A DNA stretch of 64,000 nucleotides, taken from an uncultured Pseudomonadales bacterium. GTDB lineage: Bacteria > Pseudomonadota > Gammaproteobacteria > Pseudomonadales > Pseudohongiellaceae. The notes under the pieces were generated by a model, which was not told the DNA's origin, did no database searches, and saw only the letters and a program-made list of their open reading frames with translations. Numbering within the stretch: the stretch's first letter is position 1; each line of letters opens with the position of its first letter. Positions 26,185 to 35,704 of the stretch are shown here, piece after piece. The translations under genes and the position numbers were made by a program. Location of the stretch: the NCBI GenBank assembly GCA_943789485.1, contig CALSUH010000007.1:62001-126000 (forward strand), written 5' to 3'.

Positions 26185-26499
26185 ATGAAGAGTTTTCTAG
26201 TGGCAGCGATTGCCGCAGTGGCAATAACTAGCTGTACATGGGTACAACTCACAGCCGAGGGTGAAAATGTCAGTCTTGTCGGTGTCGATCGTATCGGCAA
26301 TTGTGAACGCGTCGGGCGCGCCACCTCAAAGACCTTGGGCTCAATTGTGACCGTTGAACGTGGCGGCGAAAGCCTGCAGGAAGAACTGCTAACTCTGGCC
26401 CGAAATGAAGCAGGACGCATGGGTGGAAACACCGTTGTGCCCGAATCCCTCATTGATAACGGGCAGCAAGATTTTGGTGTCTATAACTGCCCGAGATAG
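26185..26499 (+). CDS. DUF4156 lipoprotein
   Basis: 104 residues. The signal sequence ends in a lipobox (AITSC, Cys at about residue 17). The mature part reads WVQLTAEGENVSLV, NCERVGRATSKTLGSI and EELLTLARNEAGRMGGNTVV, the recognisable pattern of DUF4156, with a conserved disulfide pair likely between NCE and the C-terminal YNC. It is predicted to be an outer-membrane or periplasmic lipoprotein of unknown function. An AGAAAGGGG ribosome site precedes the ATG. Confidence 0.87.
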   Translation: MKSFLVAAIAAVAITSCTWVQLTAEGENVSLVGVDRIGNCERVGRATSKTLGSIVTVERGGESLQEELLTLARNEAGRMGGNTVVPESLIDNGQQDFGVYNCPR

Positions 26500-26590
26500 G
26501 ACAGACACTGACCCTCAGCTAGATTAGCCCTCGCTCAGAGGGCTGTATTTCCCATTGCCAAATGAATTAGCACTTGGTCTTGTTCAGGTA

Positions 26591-26886
26591 TTTGGATATT
26601 TTTCGAAGCCATATCAGTTCCGGCACGTCGCAAGATTCTCGGCCTTCTCAGAATGGGTGAAATGTCGGCCGGCGAGCTGGGTAAGCATTTCGATATTAGC
26701 GGCCCTTCCAGAACCCATCATCTAAGTAAGTTAGAGGCCACCGACTTGGTGATTGTGAATCGAATGTGCCAGCGCATTAATTATTCAATCAATACATCTT
26801 TTTTCGATGATGCCGCACAATTCGTCATCGGGTTTTTTCAAGAAAAAACGGAAATTGAAAAAAAATCCATACTGCTGATGCACTAA
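26591..26886 (+). pseudogene. Decayed ArsR-family regulator (SdpR-like)
   Basis: The frame carries FFEAISVPARRKILGLLRMG, then EMSAGELGKHFDISGPSRTHHL and SKLEATDLVIVNR, a clear ArsR winged-helix domain that normally starts FKALSDPTRRKIL. No proper start codon precedes the first helix; ATG 26653 would remove that helix. The wing (where GR.v.Y.l.. is expected) is CQRINYSINT, and the C-terminus is preserved. The pairing with an SdpI-type remnant directly downstream identifies it as an SdpR-like autorepressor. It is likely non-functional, though a truncated product from 26653 cannot be excluded. Confidence 0.6.
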
Positions 26887-26899
26887 TTTTTGCTTGTCT

Positions 26900-27402
26900 C
26901 GCCGCATCGTTGTCGTGGGGATAATCATCTATCACGGACTTCCTGAAACCATTCCCACTTAGTATAACTTTAAAGGCGTGGCGGGAAACTACGCGCCTAA
27001 ACGGCTCGTGATCTTGATAATGCCGATTTCCTTTGTAGTATCTATCGTTGTGGTTAATCTCATGGTTCATTTCTCGACCCCAAAAATTCGCTATAATTAA
27101 TAGCCTTCGGGCAATGGATATAATGGTTTTTAGTGTCGGCCTTGTGTTGCTGATATCACATGTGGGAATGATGGTGAGCCTCGGCAATGCGGATATTTTT
27201 CATCCGTATTTCGCCATTACAATGGCCTGCTTCCTTATTATTTCAGGTAATGTGATTGGCAAGACTAACAGAAATTTCATTCTTGGCATTCACCTACCAT
27301 GGACCGTAACGTCTATGGAAACCTAGCGCGCCACCCATAGCATGGCCGGAAAATTGATGGTCATACCCGGACTGTTGCTTCTGGCTTTTAGCTTCTCCTG
27401 AC
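26900..27402 (+). pseudogene. Decayed SdpI-family membrane protein
   Basis: Pieces in shifting frames give HGLPETIPT then TAG, FKGVAGNYAPKRLVILIMP, a long hydrophobic frame with NADIFHPYFAITMACFLII and GNVIGKTNRNFILGIHLPWT, then METstopRATHSMAGKLMVIPG. The last part matches the SdpI hallmark (GI.TPWTL.....W.KTHRLAG.L), with TAG replacing the conserved Trp codon TGG. SdpI proteins are inner-membrane immunity or stress proteins controlled by SdpR. At least two in-frame stops and one frameshift make it dead. Its last codons may trail to about 27500. Confidence 0.65.
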
Positions 27403-27719
27403 CTTCTGTGTTATTGAATCTAACCCTAGGATTAAGCTGGATGCCGTCCAATCATTCGTCTTCTATATCAAAAATGAGAGGAATCGCATAAATAAAACAG
27501 GGGTCAGCTAGAGAAATTCACCAATCTGAGCGATACTAGGCTCTGAGAAATTGCCACTTTGAATGAACCAAGTACAAGTTATGACCGACCTATTTACTAG
27601 TCCAGTTATCAGTCAATACTAAGGCCATTGCCGGCAATTCAGAGAAGACTAGCTGCGAGGCCGCCGCGTAGCGAAATTCTGATTTTACGTGTACACATAC
27701 TCTATCTCGGGTTCTAACC
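27403..27719. other. Gap with a REP-like half element before the RND gene
   Basis: Contains the probable tail of the SdpI fossil and, at 27491-27507, AATAAAACAGGGGTCAG, a near match to the arm of the palindrome at 38407-38464. The remaining 200 bases show no gene. It should include the promoter for the RND-LolA-barrel operon; I could not define its boxes with confidence. The ribosome site before 27720 is weak. Confidence 0.35.
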
Positions 27720-30461
27720 ATGGAAAAAACTCTACTTTCTCTCACCGATGCGTTCGCTCAGGCGCCTTACAAGGTACTGAAGTACAAGAGCTTTGTACTT
27801 GCCGGCTTGATTGTTATGACTTCCATCATGGTTTACGGTATTTATACCCGCACCTCATTGGACATGACGATTGACAGTTTTCTGAATGACGCTGATCCTG
27901 CCACAATTGCACTCGATGAATTTCGCGAACAGTTCGGCAGCGACGAGTCCGTATTCCTCGTCTACCGAGCGAAAGATGGAAACGTGTTCTCCAGAGAATC
28001 TATGGAAGCTGCACAGCAGCTAACCGACGATCTACGCAACTGGCAGTCGCTGGATCGCAGTCAGTATCCCGAGTCAATAAACGGCATTACCCTCGAGTGG
28101 GAAGAGCTAAATCATATCCGGCGTGTACGATCTATCGCCAATCTTCGCTATCAGCAAAGCGTTGGAGATAGCCTGCTTTCAAATCGCTTGGTGCCGAGTT
28201 CGCTGCCTATCGAGAACGAAGAACTAGGACAGATACGCGGCAACGCCCTCTCCCAAGAAGACTATCTACTTGCCTTCTATTCTGAGGATACCGAGTACGG
28301 CGCCATACTTATTCAGACAGACTTCGGCACGAAGCCTGTAGAGGGCTTTGTGTCGGCAGTCGATGGCTCCAACGTATCGCTAGATGACAGCTTCGGCGCC
28401 TTCGGCGGCGATGAGACCTTCGATTTGGAATTCAATGAAGACATAGAAGTACAGGAAATTGAATTCGAGGCGGTCGACATGCTTGGCTACACCGCTTTCC
28501 ATGTTATGTCCAAGGCGATCTACGAGAAGTACGAAACACAGTTCGAGTTCTTTCCAGTCGGCACACCTCCGCTCATGGGGTTCATGCTCGAGATGCTCGA
28601 CGAGATGGTGGTCCTCGGTATAATTCTGGTACTGATTTTTACACTCCTGCTATGGATACTGTTTCGCTCGTTCAGCGCAGTGATCTGGCCACTCGTTACA
28701 ATCCTACTAAGCATAGCTTGGGCATGGGGAATACCCGCCTGGACGGGTGTCGTCTTGACGTCGATGATCTCACTCACGATCATGTTGATCTTCGCCGTGG
28801 GCATTGCCGATTGTGTCCACGTAATGAGCGCCTATTTTACGTTCCGCCGCGAGGGCGAAGAACATTACATAGCCCTTTCCCATGCCTATCGTAAAACTGG
28901 CTTAGCCATATTAGTCACTACCGTTACCACCATGAGCGGTGTTTTGGCCCTAGGGACATCCGACCTCGCGATGATTCAAGTATTCGGATGGACATCTGCC
29001 ATGGGCGTATTTCTCGCCTTCTTCTTTACTATCGTTCTTCTACCGATACTGCTCGATCTCTGGCACCCAGGAGACCCTGATGCGGACGCAAGCTTTGCAG
29101 ACAAGTTAGGCAAGCGTTGGCATAGCCTATCGATGCGTGCGAAGCAAAGCATAGCCGTGGTCTATTTCGCCGCGATATTTACGTTACTAGGACTAGCCGT
29201 TGGTAGCTACATAGCCTTGGTGACCATGCTTACCTACGTGGTCGTCAATTGGCAGAAGCCGATCCTCGATGCCGTACCAGCAATCACTGCCCGCTACCCT
29301 TATCTCATCATGGCCATCTTCGGTGGCATCTTTGTTACCTGCCTTTACGGCATGAGCCAGATCCGTATCGACAGCAACATGGCAGAACTCACACGGGAAG
29401 ACTCCATCATTCAGCGTGCCTATGCCGTGGTGGATGAGAACATGGCAGGCTCACAGAGCATGGAGATCGTCATCAACACCAACACCATCGATGGCATGAT
29501 GAACCCAAGGCTATTGCAGGCGGTTGATGAATTACAGACCCGTATCGAAACGAGATACCCGGACCAGGTATCGCGCACAAATTCTTTGGCGAATATCGTA
29601 AAGGAAACTAACAAGGTCATGAACGATGATGACCCTGCCTTTGACCGCATTCCCGATTCACAACTGATGGTTTCGCAGCTACTCTATCTTTTCAACAGCT
29701 CCAACCCAGAAGATCGTCGCGCACTGGTATCGGATGACTACAGCAAGTCACATATTTCGATTAGTGCTTACAATGCCGGGTCCTATCAATACCAAGCCTT
29801 CTTTACAGAAATGGAAGAAGAGATCACGGGCACCTTCGCTGGGCTCGAATCTGAATTTCCAGAATTACAGGTAACCGTTACCGGCAGCATGGCGATGATG
29901 ATGCGCATGGCGGATGATCTTGCCCGCTCACAGTACGCCAGCCTGTTGCTGGCGCTGGGAATCATCAGCGTCATCATGATAGTGACTCTAGGATCATTTC
30001 AGGGCGGCTTGCTCGCCATGATTCCGAATATGATTCCTGCCGTCTTGAGTTTTGGTCTCATGGGTCTGCTCGGCCTGCCACTCGATGCTGACACACTATT
30101 AATAGCCCCTATCATCATCGGCATCGCCGTGGACGATACGATTCACTTCATGACTCACTATCGAATCGACCTAGCACGCACCGGCAGTATCAGTGAGGCA
30201 TTAGTCAGCACAATTCGTGACGTTGGCCAGGCAGTAATGTTCACCACTATGATCCTGGCGCTCAGCTTTGCCCTACTAAGCTTCTCAGGGCACTTGGGTA
30301 TGGCGAAGATGGGGTTCTTCGGAGCGATCGCGATATTCTTTGCCCTGCTCTGCGATCTATTCTTGATCCCAGCGATGATAATTGTATTCAAGCCGACGTT
30401 TGGTGTGAAGGACGCGAATACAGAGATCGATTTTTCAAAAGCTACAACAGTACACTCGTAG
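27720..30461 (+). CDS. MMPL/RND-family transporter
   Basis: 913 residues in the classical duplicated layout: one membrane helix, a large periplasmic loop, six helices, then the same again. The first loop contains long acidic inserts (GDETFDLEFNEDIEVQEIEFE). Helix 4 regions carry GIADCVHVMSAY (about 360) and GIAVDDTIHFMTHY (about 800), the proton-relay Asp motif of the HAE3/MMPL class. MMPL proteins move lipids or hydrophobic compounds to the periplasm or outer membrane. The gene is followed at 25 and 14 bases by a LolA-like protein and a beta-barrel protein, which together suggest a trans-envelope lipid route. Confidence 0.92.
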   Translation: MEKTLLSLTDAFAQAPYKVLKYKSFVLAGLIVMTSIMVYGIYTRTSLDMTIDSFLNDADPATIALDEFREQFGSDESVFLVYRAKDGNVFSRESMEAAQQLTDDLRNWQSLDRSQYPESINGITLEWEELNHIRRVRSIANLRYQQSVGDSLLSNRLVPSSLPIENEELGQIRGNALSQEDYLLAFYSEDTEYGAILIQTDFGTKPVEGFVSAVDGSNVSLDDSFGAFGGDETFDLEFNEDIEVQEIEFEAVDMLGYTAFHVMSKAIYEKYETQFEFFPVGTPPLMGFMLEMLDEMVVLGIILVLIFTLLLWILFRSFSAVIWPLVTILLSIAWAWGIPAWTGVVLTSMISLTIMLIFAVGIADCVHVMSAYFTFRREGEEHYIALSHAYRKTGLAILVTTVTTMSGVLALGTSDLAMIQVFGWTSAMGVFLAFFFTIVLLPILLDLWHPGDPDADASFADKLGKRWHSLSMRAKQSIAVVYFAAIFTLLGLAVGSYIALVTMLTYVVVNWQKPILDAVPAITARYPYLIMAIFGGIFVTCLYGMSQIRIDSNMAELTREDSIIQRAYAVVDENMAGSQSMEIVINTNTIDGMMNPRLLQAVDELQTRIETRYPDQVSRTNSLANIVKETNKVMNDDDPAFDRIPDSQLMVSQLLYLFNSSNPEDRRALVSDDYSKSHISISAYNAGSYQYQAFFTEMEEEITGTFAGLESEFPELQVTVTGSMAMMMRMADDLARSQYASLLLALGIISVIMIVTLGSFQGGLLAMIPNMIPAVLSFGLMGLLGLPLDADTLLIAPIIIGIAVDDTIHFMTHYRIDLARTGSISEALVSTIRDVGQAVMFTTMILALSFALLSFSGHLGMAKMGFFGAIAIFFALLCDLFLIPAMIIVFKPTFGVKDANTEIDFSKATTVHS

Positions 30462-30486
30462 AATTCGATAAATACAGGAGATAAAA

Positions 30487-31386
30487 ATGCACGGTAAACT
30501 TCTAAGCGACGGACTAGTAAGCCTAGTTGCAGTCCTGCTTCTAATTCCACTGCAAAGTATTGCACAGGATCTCAGCGGAAGAGAAATAATGGAGAAGCTG
30601 GAAGACAATCGCCGTGCTACTTCGAATTCCGCGCTTTCTCGTATGCAACTGTCGACCTGCAAGTTTGGCGTGCGCGAGGGGAAAATTACCTGTGCCGAAC
30701 GGCCACGCGTCAAATCTTTAGAGTCAGTTGGCAAGGGGTACGGGGTTGATCTTAAAGACACCCGCTCGGTCGCAATACTCTTGGATCCACCAGCTGAACG
30801 CGGTATCGGCATGCTAAGTTTTATCTATGACGAAGGCGCGAGAGATAACGAGACTTGGTTGTACCTATCGGCGTTAGGCCGAGTAAAGCGCATCGCAAGC
30901 GGCAGCTCGGACGACGAAACTGAACCTGGCTCAATGTTCGGATCCGAATTTACTACTGAAGATCAGGACACTGGCAAGCTAGATGAATACGAGATCAACC
31001 TCCTCGAAGAGACAACGGAATCCGGCCGCGAAGTCTGGAAGATCGAAACCATTCCCAACGCCGAACGTGCTCGTAAATCTCGTTATTCACGCACCGTACT
31101 TTATGTCGACAAAGAACGTTTTGTAGAACTCAGGATAGAAATGTACGACCAGTACGGCAAAGAAATTAAGCGCATGCTGGGCGCACGAGTCGAACTGATG
31201 AACGGCATCTGGGTGGCACGATCTACCACGATCATGAATCTTGTAACCAACCGACTTTCGAACATGGCCTTTCTCGAGATGCATACTGGCATCGACGTGC
31301 CCGACGAGTTTTTAACGCAACGTACGCTAACCGATGCCGCCTTTAGAGAGACCGAACTCGAAAAACTGCGCGCACAGATTGATTAG
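30487..31386 (+). CDS. Outer membrane lipoprotein-sorting (LolA-like) protein
   Basis: 299 residues with a signal peptide (LVSLVAVLLLIPLQSIAQ). The domain begins DLSGREIMEKLEDNRRA and contains MLSFIYDEGARDNETWLYLSALGRVKRI, the pattern of the uncharacterised outer-membrane lipoprotein-sorting family related to LolA/LppX, with a half-open beta-barrel able to hold a lipid. The C-terminal DVPDEFLTQRTLTD is also typical. It probably shuttles a lipid between the MMPL transporter upstream and the outer-membrane barrel downstream. The ATG at 30487 has an AGGAG site about 7 bases upstream. Confidence 0.9.
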   Translation: MHGKLLSDGLVSLVAVLLLIPLQSIAQDLSGREIMEKLEDNRRATSNSALSRMQLSTCKFGVREGKITCAERPRVKSLESVGKGYGVDLKDTRSVAILLDPPAERGIGMLSFIYDEGARDNETWLYLSALGRVKRIASGSSDDETEPGSMFGSEFTTEDQDTGKLDEYEINLLEETTESGREVWKIETIPNAERARKSRYSRTVLYVDKERFVELRIEMYDQYGKEIKRMLGARVELMNGIWVARSTTIMNLVTNRLSNMAFLEMHTGIDVPDEFLTQRTLTDAAFRETELEKLRAQID

Positions 31387-31400
31387 CCGAAAAATCGCGA

Positions 31401-32828
31401 ATGATAGAGCTTAAAAAATTCGCTGGCTTCACCGCCACCACTCTCCTTGTCGCCCTAAATCATGCGAGTGCGCAGGACGACGTATTAGTACTCGATGACG
31501 ATATCCAGTTCGAGGGCGATTTCACCTTTGACGACGACCTCTTTGGTGCCGCCTTCGACGACGACAGTTTAGCCAATGCCAGCTCCTGGCTCGACGATTT
31601 TACTATCAAGATCAGTCAGCAGTTCTCCGGTCAGGTAAACAATCATTCAGTTGATATTGCTCCCGGCTTTTCCCTTCCCCGCGAGGCTGACTTAGAAACC
31701 AACCGGCTTGGCGCCAATATCCGCTATCAAAATGCCTTCGCTCCCGGCTGGCTCTTCCGCGCCAGCGGTCAGATTAGAAACTATTGGAAAGACGACTATG
31801 AGTATGAAGCCGCGGGAGACAAAGTCGATACCGAATATCGAGTCAACGAATTCTTCCTACAACGCAGCTTCGGCCAACACAGCCTGAAATTCGGTCGCCA
31901 AACGGTTGTCTGGGGCGAAACCGTAGGCAATTCGGTACTGGATGTTATCAACACTACCGAGTTTCGCGACTTCAACATCATCGATATCGAGGATGCTAGG
32001 CTAAATCAAACGATGTTGGTCTGGGACTATTTTGGCGAGAATTCCAATTTCTCTAGCTTCGTCAATCTCTACCCGGAATTCAATCCGGCGGCAGTACGAG
32101 GCAGCCCCTTCTTCTTCGAGCCCCAATTCAATCTTACCGACTACGATCGAGACAGCAGCATGTTATTTGAAGCAGGCACGCAGTGGCGCAGATCGTTCGA
32201 AGGCAGCGATATATCTTTCATGGCCGCGTATCTCTACGAGAATCAGCTGCGCTATGAAGACCCTGCAAACCACGTAGGTGACGCTATAGCGGAGACCAAC
32301 GACTTCTTCTTGTTGGGATTCAGCGCAAATCGCGCTATCGGTAAATTGCTGTTAAATTTTGACCTAGCCTACAGTCACGACGTACTAGCTGACAGCTTCA
32401 GCTTCCCAGGAACAGCGAGCCTCGCCAACCCCGTGAATCTAAAGAAAGACCAGATCGGCACCTCGATGGGTTTCGAGTACGCCATCAGCAACGAACAGAG
32501 CGTCAGCCTAGGCATACAAGCACAGATGTTATTAGATGAGGATGAGGGCTTGCTGCCTGGACAGTCACTGATAAACGACGGGGTATTTGGGAGCTGGCTG
32601 ATGCGCTACAGCAATACGCTGATGAATAATGACTTGGTTATCTCATCGACATTGCAAGGCGATCTAGCTGCGAATTCCCTGCTGGCACTTGTCGGTGCAG
32701 ACTACACCGTCAATGACAACTGGGCAGTTGGCGGTCAAATAATAGCCATTACCTCGAACGAGGAATCACCATTACTCTTCTTTGCCGAAGACATCAGGCT
32801 CTCTGCAACGATCACTTATTCGTTCTAA
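31401..32828 (+). CDS. Outer-membrane beta-barrel protein (DUF1302-like)
   Basis: 475 residues, signal peptide ending near HASAQDD, then an acidic segment (DDDIQFEGDFTFDDDLFG) and a long run of amphipathic strands, ending in ATITYSF with the terminal Phe required for barrel assembly. The text LKFGRQTVVWGETVGNSVLDVIN matches DUF1302-type barrels that accompany MMPL and LolA-like or DUF1329 genes. It is the outer-membrane member of the trio that starts at 27720. Substrate is unknown; lipids, hydrocarbons or siderophores are possible. Confidence 0.85.
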   Translation: MIELKKFAGFTATTLLVALNHASAQDDVLVLDDDIQFEGDFTFDDDLFGAAFDDDSLANASSWLDDFTIKISQQFSGQVNNHSVDIAPGFSLPREADLETNRLGANIRYQNAFAPGWLFRASGQIRNYWKDDYEYEAAGDKVDTEYRVNEFFLQRSFGQHSLKFGRQTVVWGETVGNSVLDVINTTEFRDFNIIDIEDARLNQTMLVWDYFGENSNFSSFVNLYPEFNPAAVRGSPFFFEPQFNLTDYDRDSSMLFEAGTQWRRSFEGSDISFMAAYLYENQLRYEDPANHVGDAIAETNDFFLLGFSANRAIGKLLLNFDLAYSHDVLADSFSFPGTASLANPVNLKKDQIGTSMGFEYAISNEQSVSLGIQAQMLLDEDEGLLPGQSLINDGVFGSWLMRYSNTLMNNDLVISSTLQGDLAANSLLALVGADYTVNDNWAVGGQIIAITSNEESPLLFFAEDIRLSATITYSF

Positions 32829-32864
32829 GCACACCGCTGCTGTAATCCAGCAACCTGAAAAAAT

Positions 32865-34112
32865 CTAGAACTTAATCGGCCTCTCGAAGATGTCTTTATC
32901 GAACTCATTTTCCCAGTTGGCAACGGCTGTTGAAACCGAAAGATCGCCACCAATATTTACCGCTGTGCGCAGCATGTCCAAGGGACGGTCGAAAGGCAAA
33001 ATGAATCCAATCACAATCGCCGTCTGTTCTGGACTCATTCCTATGGTCTGTGTGACCGCGGCGATGAGAAATAGTGAAGCACCGGGAACAGCGGCTGTAC
33101 CTATAGATACCAGTGTTGTGGAGCCCGCAATCAACACATAATCCGAAAAAACCAAGTCGATTCCAAAAGCCTGAGCGGCGAAAACAGAAACTATACCCAC
33201 ATACAGTGCAGTGCCATCCATATTAATCGTAGCGCCTAGAGGTAGAACAGTAGAGGCGATTATCGGTCGAATACCCAAATTTTCCTCGGCGACCGACATC
33301 GACACGGGCAATGTTGCGGAACTTGAGGAGGTAGAGAAGGCGACTAACATAGCGTCACGCGCTCCTCGAAAGAACATGATCGGTGACAACTTCAACGTAA
33401 ATTTTATAATAATGAGACCATGAACTATAAATAGATGGACAGCCGAACCAATTAAGACGGCAACCGCCAAGAGTATTACATCAAGCAACGCCCCAATACC
33501 TTGAGTTCCCGCCACAGAGGCTATCAAAGCGAACACGCCAAAAGGTGCAACCTCCATAATCCAATGGGTTATGCGCAACATCATTTCGCTACTGGATTCC
33601 ATCAGATCGGCGACAGGTTTGCCTTTTTCACCTATTGTTAGCAAACTCACGCCAACTAGCAGCGCAAAGAAGATAATCGCCAGCATATTCCCTTCGGCGA
33701 GCACAGCTATTGGATTATGTGGCACGATGCTCATCAGGCGTTCGGACAGTGGAATAGCCTCTTGGACCTGCTGAGGAACAGACGTAGAAAAATCTACACC
33801 AACACCGGGCTGCAAGATTACCGCAAGAATCAACCCTATTGTGATAGCTGCCAAGGTAGTCGCCATATAAATAGCCAGCGTCTTAACGCCAAGCGAACCG
33901 AGCTTATTCGGGTCACCCATGGACACCACACCCGAAATCAATGTTACGAAAACCAGAGGTACAACTATCATCCGGATTAGCCTAACAAATAGGGTGCCGA
34001 CCCAAGCAATGCTGTCAGAACCTGGACCCCATATCATTCCCACGATCGCGCCCAATATGAGCGCCGCGAATATACGTTTCCAAAGAGCTATTTCAAACCA
34101 GGTTGCTACCAT
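32865..34112 (-). CDS. Dicarboxylate/amino acid:cation symporter (DAACS)
   Basis: 415 residues with about eight membrane helices and two re-entrant loops. The serine-rich hairpin STSSSSATLPVSM and the NMDGTALYVGIVSVFAAQAFG motif bind substrate and cation in GltPh-like transporters. The C-terminal GFILPFDRPLDMLRTAVNIGGD is the last conserved block. It takes up glutamate, aspartate or C4-dicarboxylates with Na+ or H+. The specific substrate cannot be settled. Confidence 0.93.
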   Translation of the reverse strand: MVATWFEIALWKRIFAALILGAIVGMIWGPGSDSIAWVGTLFVRLIRMIVVPLVFVTLISGVVSMGDPNKLGSLGVKTLAIYMATTLAAITIGLILAVILQPGVGVDFSTSVPQQVQEAIPLSERLMSIVPHNPIAVLAEGNMLAIIFFALLVGVSLLTIGEKGKPVADLMESSSEMMLRITHWIMEVAPFGVFALIASVAGTQGIGALLDVILLAVAVLIGSAVHLFIVHGLIIIKFTLKLSPIMFFRGARDAMLVAFSTSSSSATLPVSMSVAEENLGIRPIIASTVLPLGATINMDGTALYVGIVSVFAAQAFGIDLVFSDYVLIAGSTTLVSIGTAAVPGASLFLIAAVTQTIGMSPEQTAIVIGFILPFDRPLDMLRTAVNIGGDLSVSTAVANWENEFDKDIFERPIKF

Positions 34113-34274
34113 CTTTTTTCACCAATTATTTGTCTTCTATTTTCTCGGTATTAGCGACCCACTAAACGGTGGTGCACTAATAAAGAGAGGGAGATTTAAT
34201 TACTGCTTGCTAGAAGACTATAGAAGTTCATACCATAGTTCCAGCCCCATACCCCACACCCTAGAGTAGCCAAA

Positions 34275-35018
34275 ATGGTCCAGTGGATCCAAGGAACCGT
34301 AGTCGACAATATTCATTGGACAGAAAACCTCTATTCACTGAAGATCGACGCCGATGTAGACACCTTCATAGCGGGCCAATTCACCAGCTTAGCACTGGAA
34401 ATTGACGGCGAGCGCATTGACCGTCCCTATTCCTTTCTGAGCGCTCCAGACCAGAACCCCCTGGAATTCTTCTTCTATACCGCTACGGGCGGCGTCCTCT
34501 CAAACGCCATGTTAAAACTGCAGGCCGGCGACCCCATCTGGTTGAAAAAGAAGCCAATTGGATTCTTCACCCTAGCGGCCATACCCGACTCAAGGGATCT
34601 ATGGCTGTTCGGAACAGGAACGGGAATCGCGCCCTTCTTCTCTATACTTAAGACTCAGGAGCCTTGGGAGCGATTCGAAAAAGTGATTTTAGTGCACGGT
34701 GTTCGCGCCAACGCTGACTTGCGCTATCAGGAGCTTATCGAAAATATTCAACGCGATCACGGGGATCGCTTTCAGTTTAAGGCCTTCGCGACTCGAGAAG
34801 ATGTACCTGGCGCCTATCGCGGCAGAATCCCCGCCGCTATTACCGATGGCTATCTAGAAAGCGTCTGCGGCCTAAACCTCTCGCCCGCGAATTCTCAAAT
34901 TATGTTGTGCGGCAATCCCGACATGGTGAAGGATTCGGTGAAGGTCCTTGAGGAGCGCGGGTTCAAGAATAATCTTCCCGGCACTCCCGGCCAGATAACT
35001 GCCGAATATTACTGGTAG
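34275..35018 (+). CDS. fpr: Ferredoxin/flavodoxin-NADP+ reductase
   Basis: 247 residues. The FAD motif RPYSFLSAPD (about 55-64), the GGVLSNAMLKLQAGDPIW block and the NADP motif GTGTGIAPFFSIL (about 116-128) are intact; the C-terminal EYYW ends in an aromatic residue that stacks on FAD in bacterial-type FNRs. It transfers electrons between NADPH and ferredoxin or flavodoxin in the cytoplasm and could serve the P450. A remnant of a cytochrome b561 gene begins directly after the stop. Confidence 0.92.
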   Translation: MVQWIQGTVVDNIHWTENLYSLKIDADVDTFIAGQFTSLALEIDGERIDRPYSFLSAPDQNPLEFFFYTATGGVLSNAMLKLQAGDPIWLKKKPIGFFTLAAIPDSRDLWLFGTGTGIAPFFSILKTQEPWERFEKVILVHGVRANADLRYQELIENIQRDHGDRFQFKAFATREDVPGAYRGRIPAAITDGYLESVCGLNLSPANSQIMLCGNPDMVKDSVKVLEERGFKNNLPGTPGQITAEYYW

Positions 35019-35030
35019 CTAGTCACTATT

Positions 35031-35198
35031 TTCCAACCGCCTAAGCTCACGCCCATACCGGAATCATTGGCAGATCAGGCACATGAGCTTATTGGCGCGT
35101 CTGGCTATTTATTTATCGCCTTGCATGCATTAGCCGCGCTATATCATCCCTACTCAGTTAAGGAGACTTCGCTTCGCCATATGCTTCCTTGGGGTTAG
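35031..35198 (+). pseudogene. Cytochrome b561 C-terminal fossil
   Basis: An open frame without a start reads LTPIPESLADQAHELIGASG, then YLFIALHALAALYHPY and SLRHMLPWG before TAG at 35196-35198. Histidines in AHELIG and LHALAALYH match the last heme-binding helices of bacterial di-heme cytochrome b561. The rest of the gene is missing. It follows the FNR gene by only 13 bases, so a deletion may have joined them. Confidence 0.6.
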
Positions 35199-35272
35199 CG
35201 TTGCAACGTAACCACAGACATTAAACATCGCATATAGTTTGGGGCTTAGTTTACGAACGGTCTTTGAGCGGT

Positions 35273-35680
35273 TTACTTATTACGAGTTTGCGGAGACCAC
35301 CTCTGGCATTGCATTCTTACGACTTTGCTGGAATCACTTATCCTTACGAATTCTCCAAGCATTGTTCCCAACTCTATTTTCGTAAACGAAATAAGAGAAG
35401 CTTCAGTATTTCCTTTCATTCGAACAAAGCTACTTACAGTGACATAACCATTTTCCCATTCGTGGCTATCCCACATTGTTTGAGTACCAGCTTCCAAATA
35501 ACGAACACGCTTATCAATTCCAGTCTCGAAGAACGACAATATCTGCTTAATACCATTGTTCGAAGGCGTGCACTCAATAGCAAAACCCCTATCGCGGCCA
35601 TAGGAAACTGGAATCGCTAGTGTACAAATCAAAATCAATAGTAATTTCTTCAATTTTCCATTCTCTAGCAGTGTTCTCAA
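35273..35680 (-). CDS. Hypothetical exported protein
   Basis: 135 residues with a signal peptide (KKLLLILICTLAIPVSYG). The mature part has two cysteines (AIECTPS near the start and MQCQRW at the end) that may pair. I do not recognise the family. A frame of similar size exists on the opposite strand but has no signal or ribosome site. Upstream and downstream lie fossils, so the gene could be a survivor in a decayed stretch. Confidence 0.5.
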   Translation of the reverse strand: MRTLLENGKLKKLLLILICTLAIPVSYGRDRGFAIECTPSNNGIKQILSFFETGIDKRVRYLEAGTQTMWDSHEWENGYVTVSSFVRMKGNTEASLISFTKIELGTMLGEFVRISDSSKVVRMQCQRWSPQTRNK

Positions 35681-35704
35681 TTTTTGATATTAAGGCCTAA
35701 CTAG

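Noticed and set aside
35264-35620. A plus-strand gene opposite the small exported protein
   Set aside because: It has no signal, no ribosome site and no recognisable domain; the minus-strand frame has a signal peptide.
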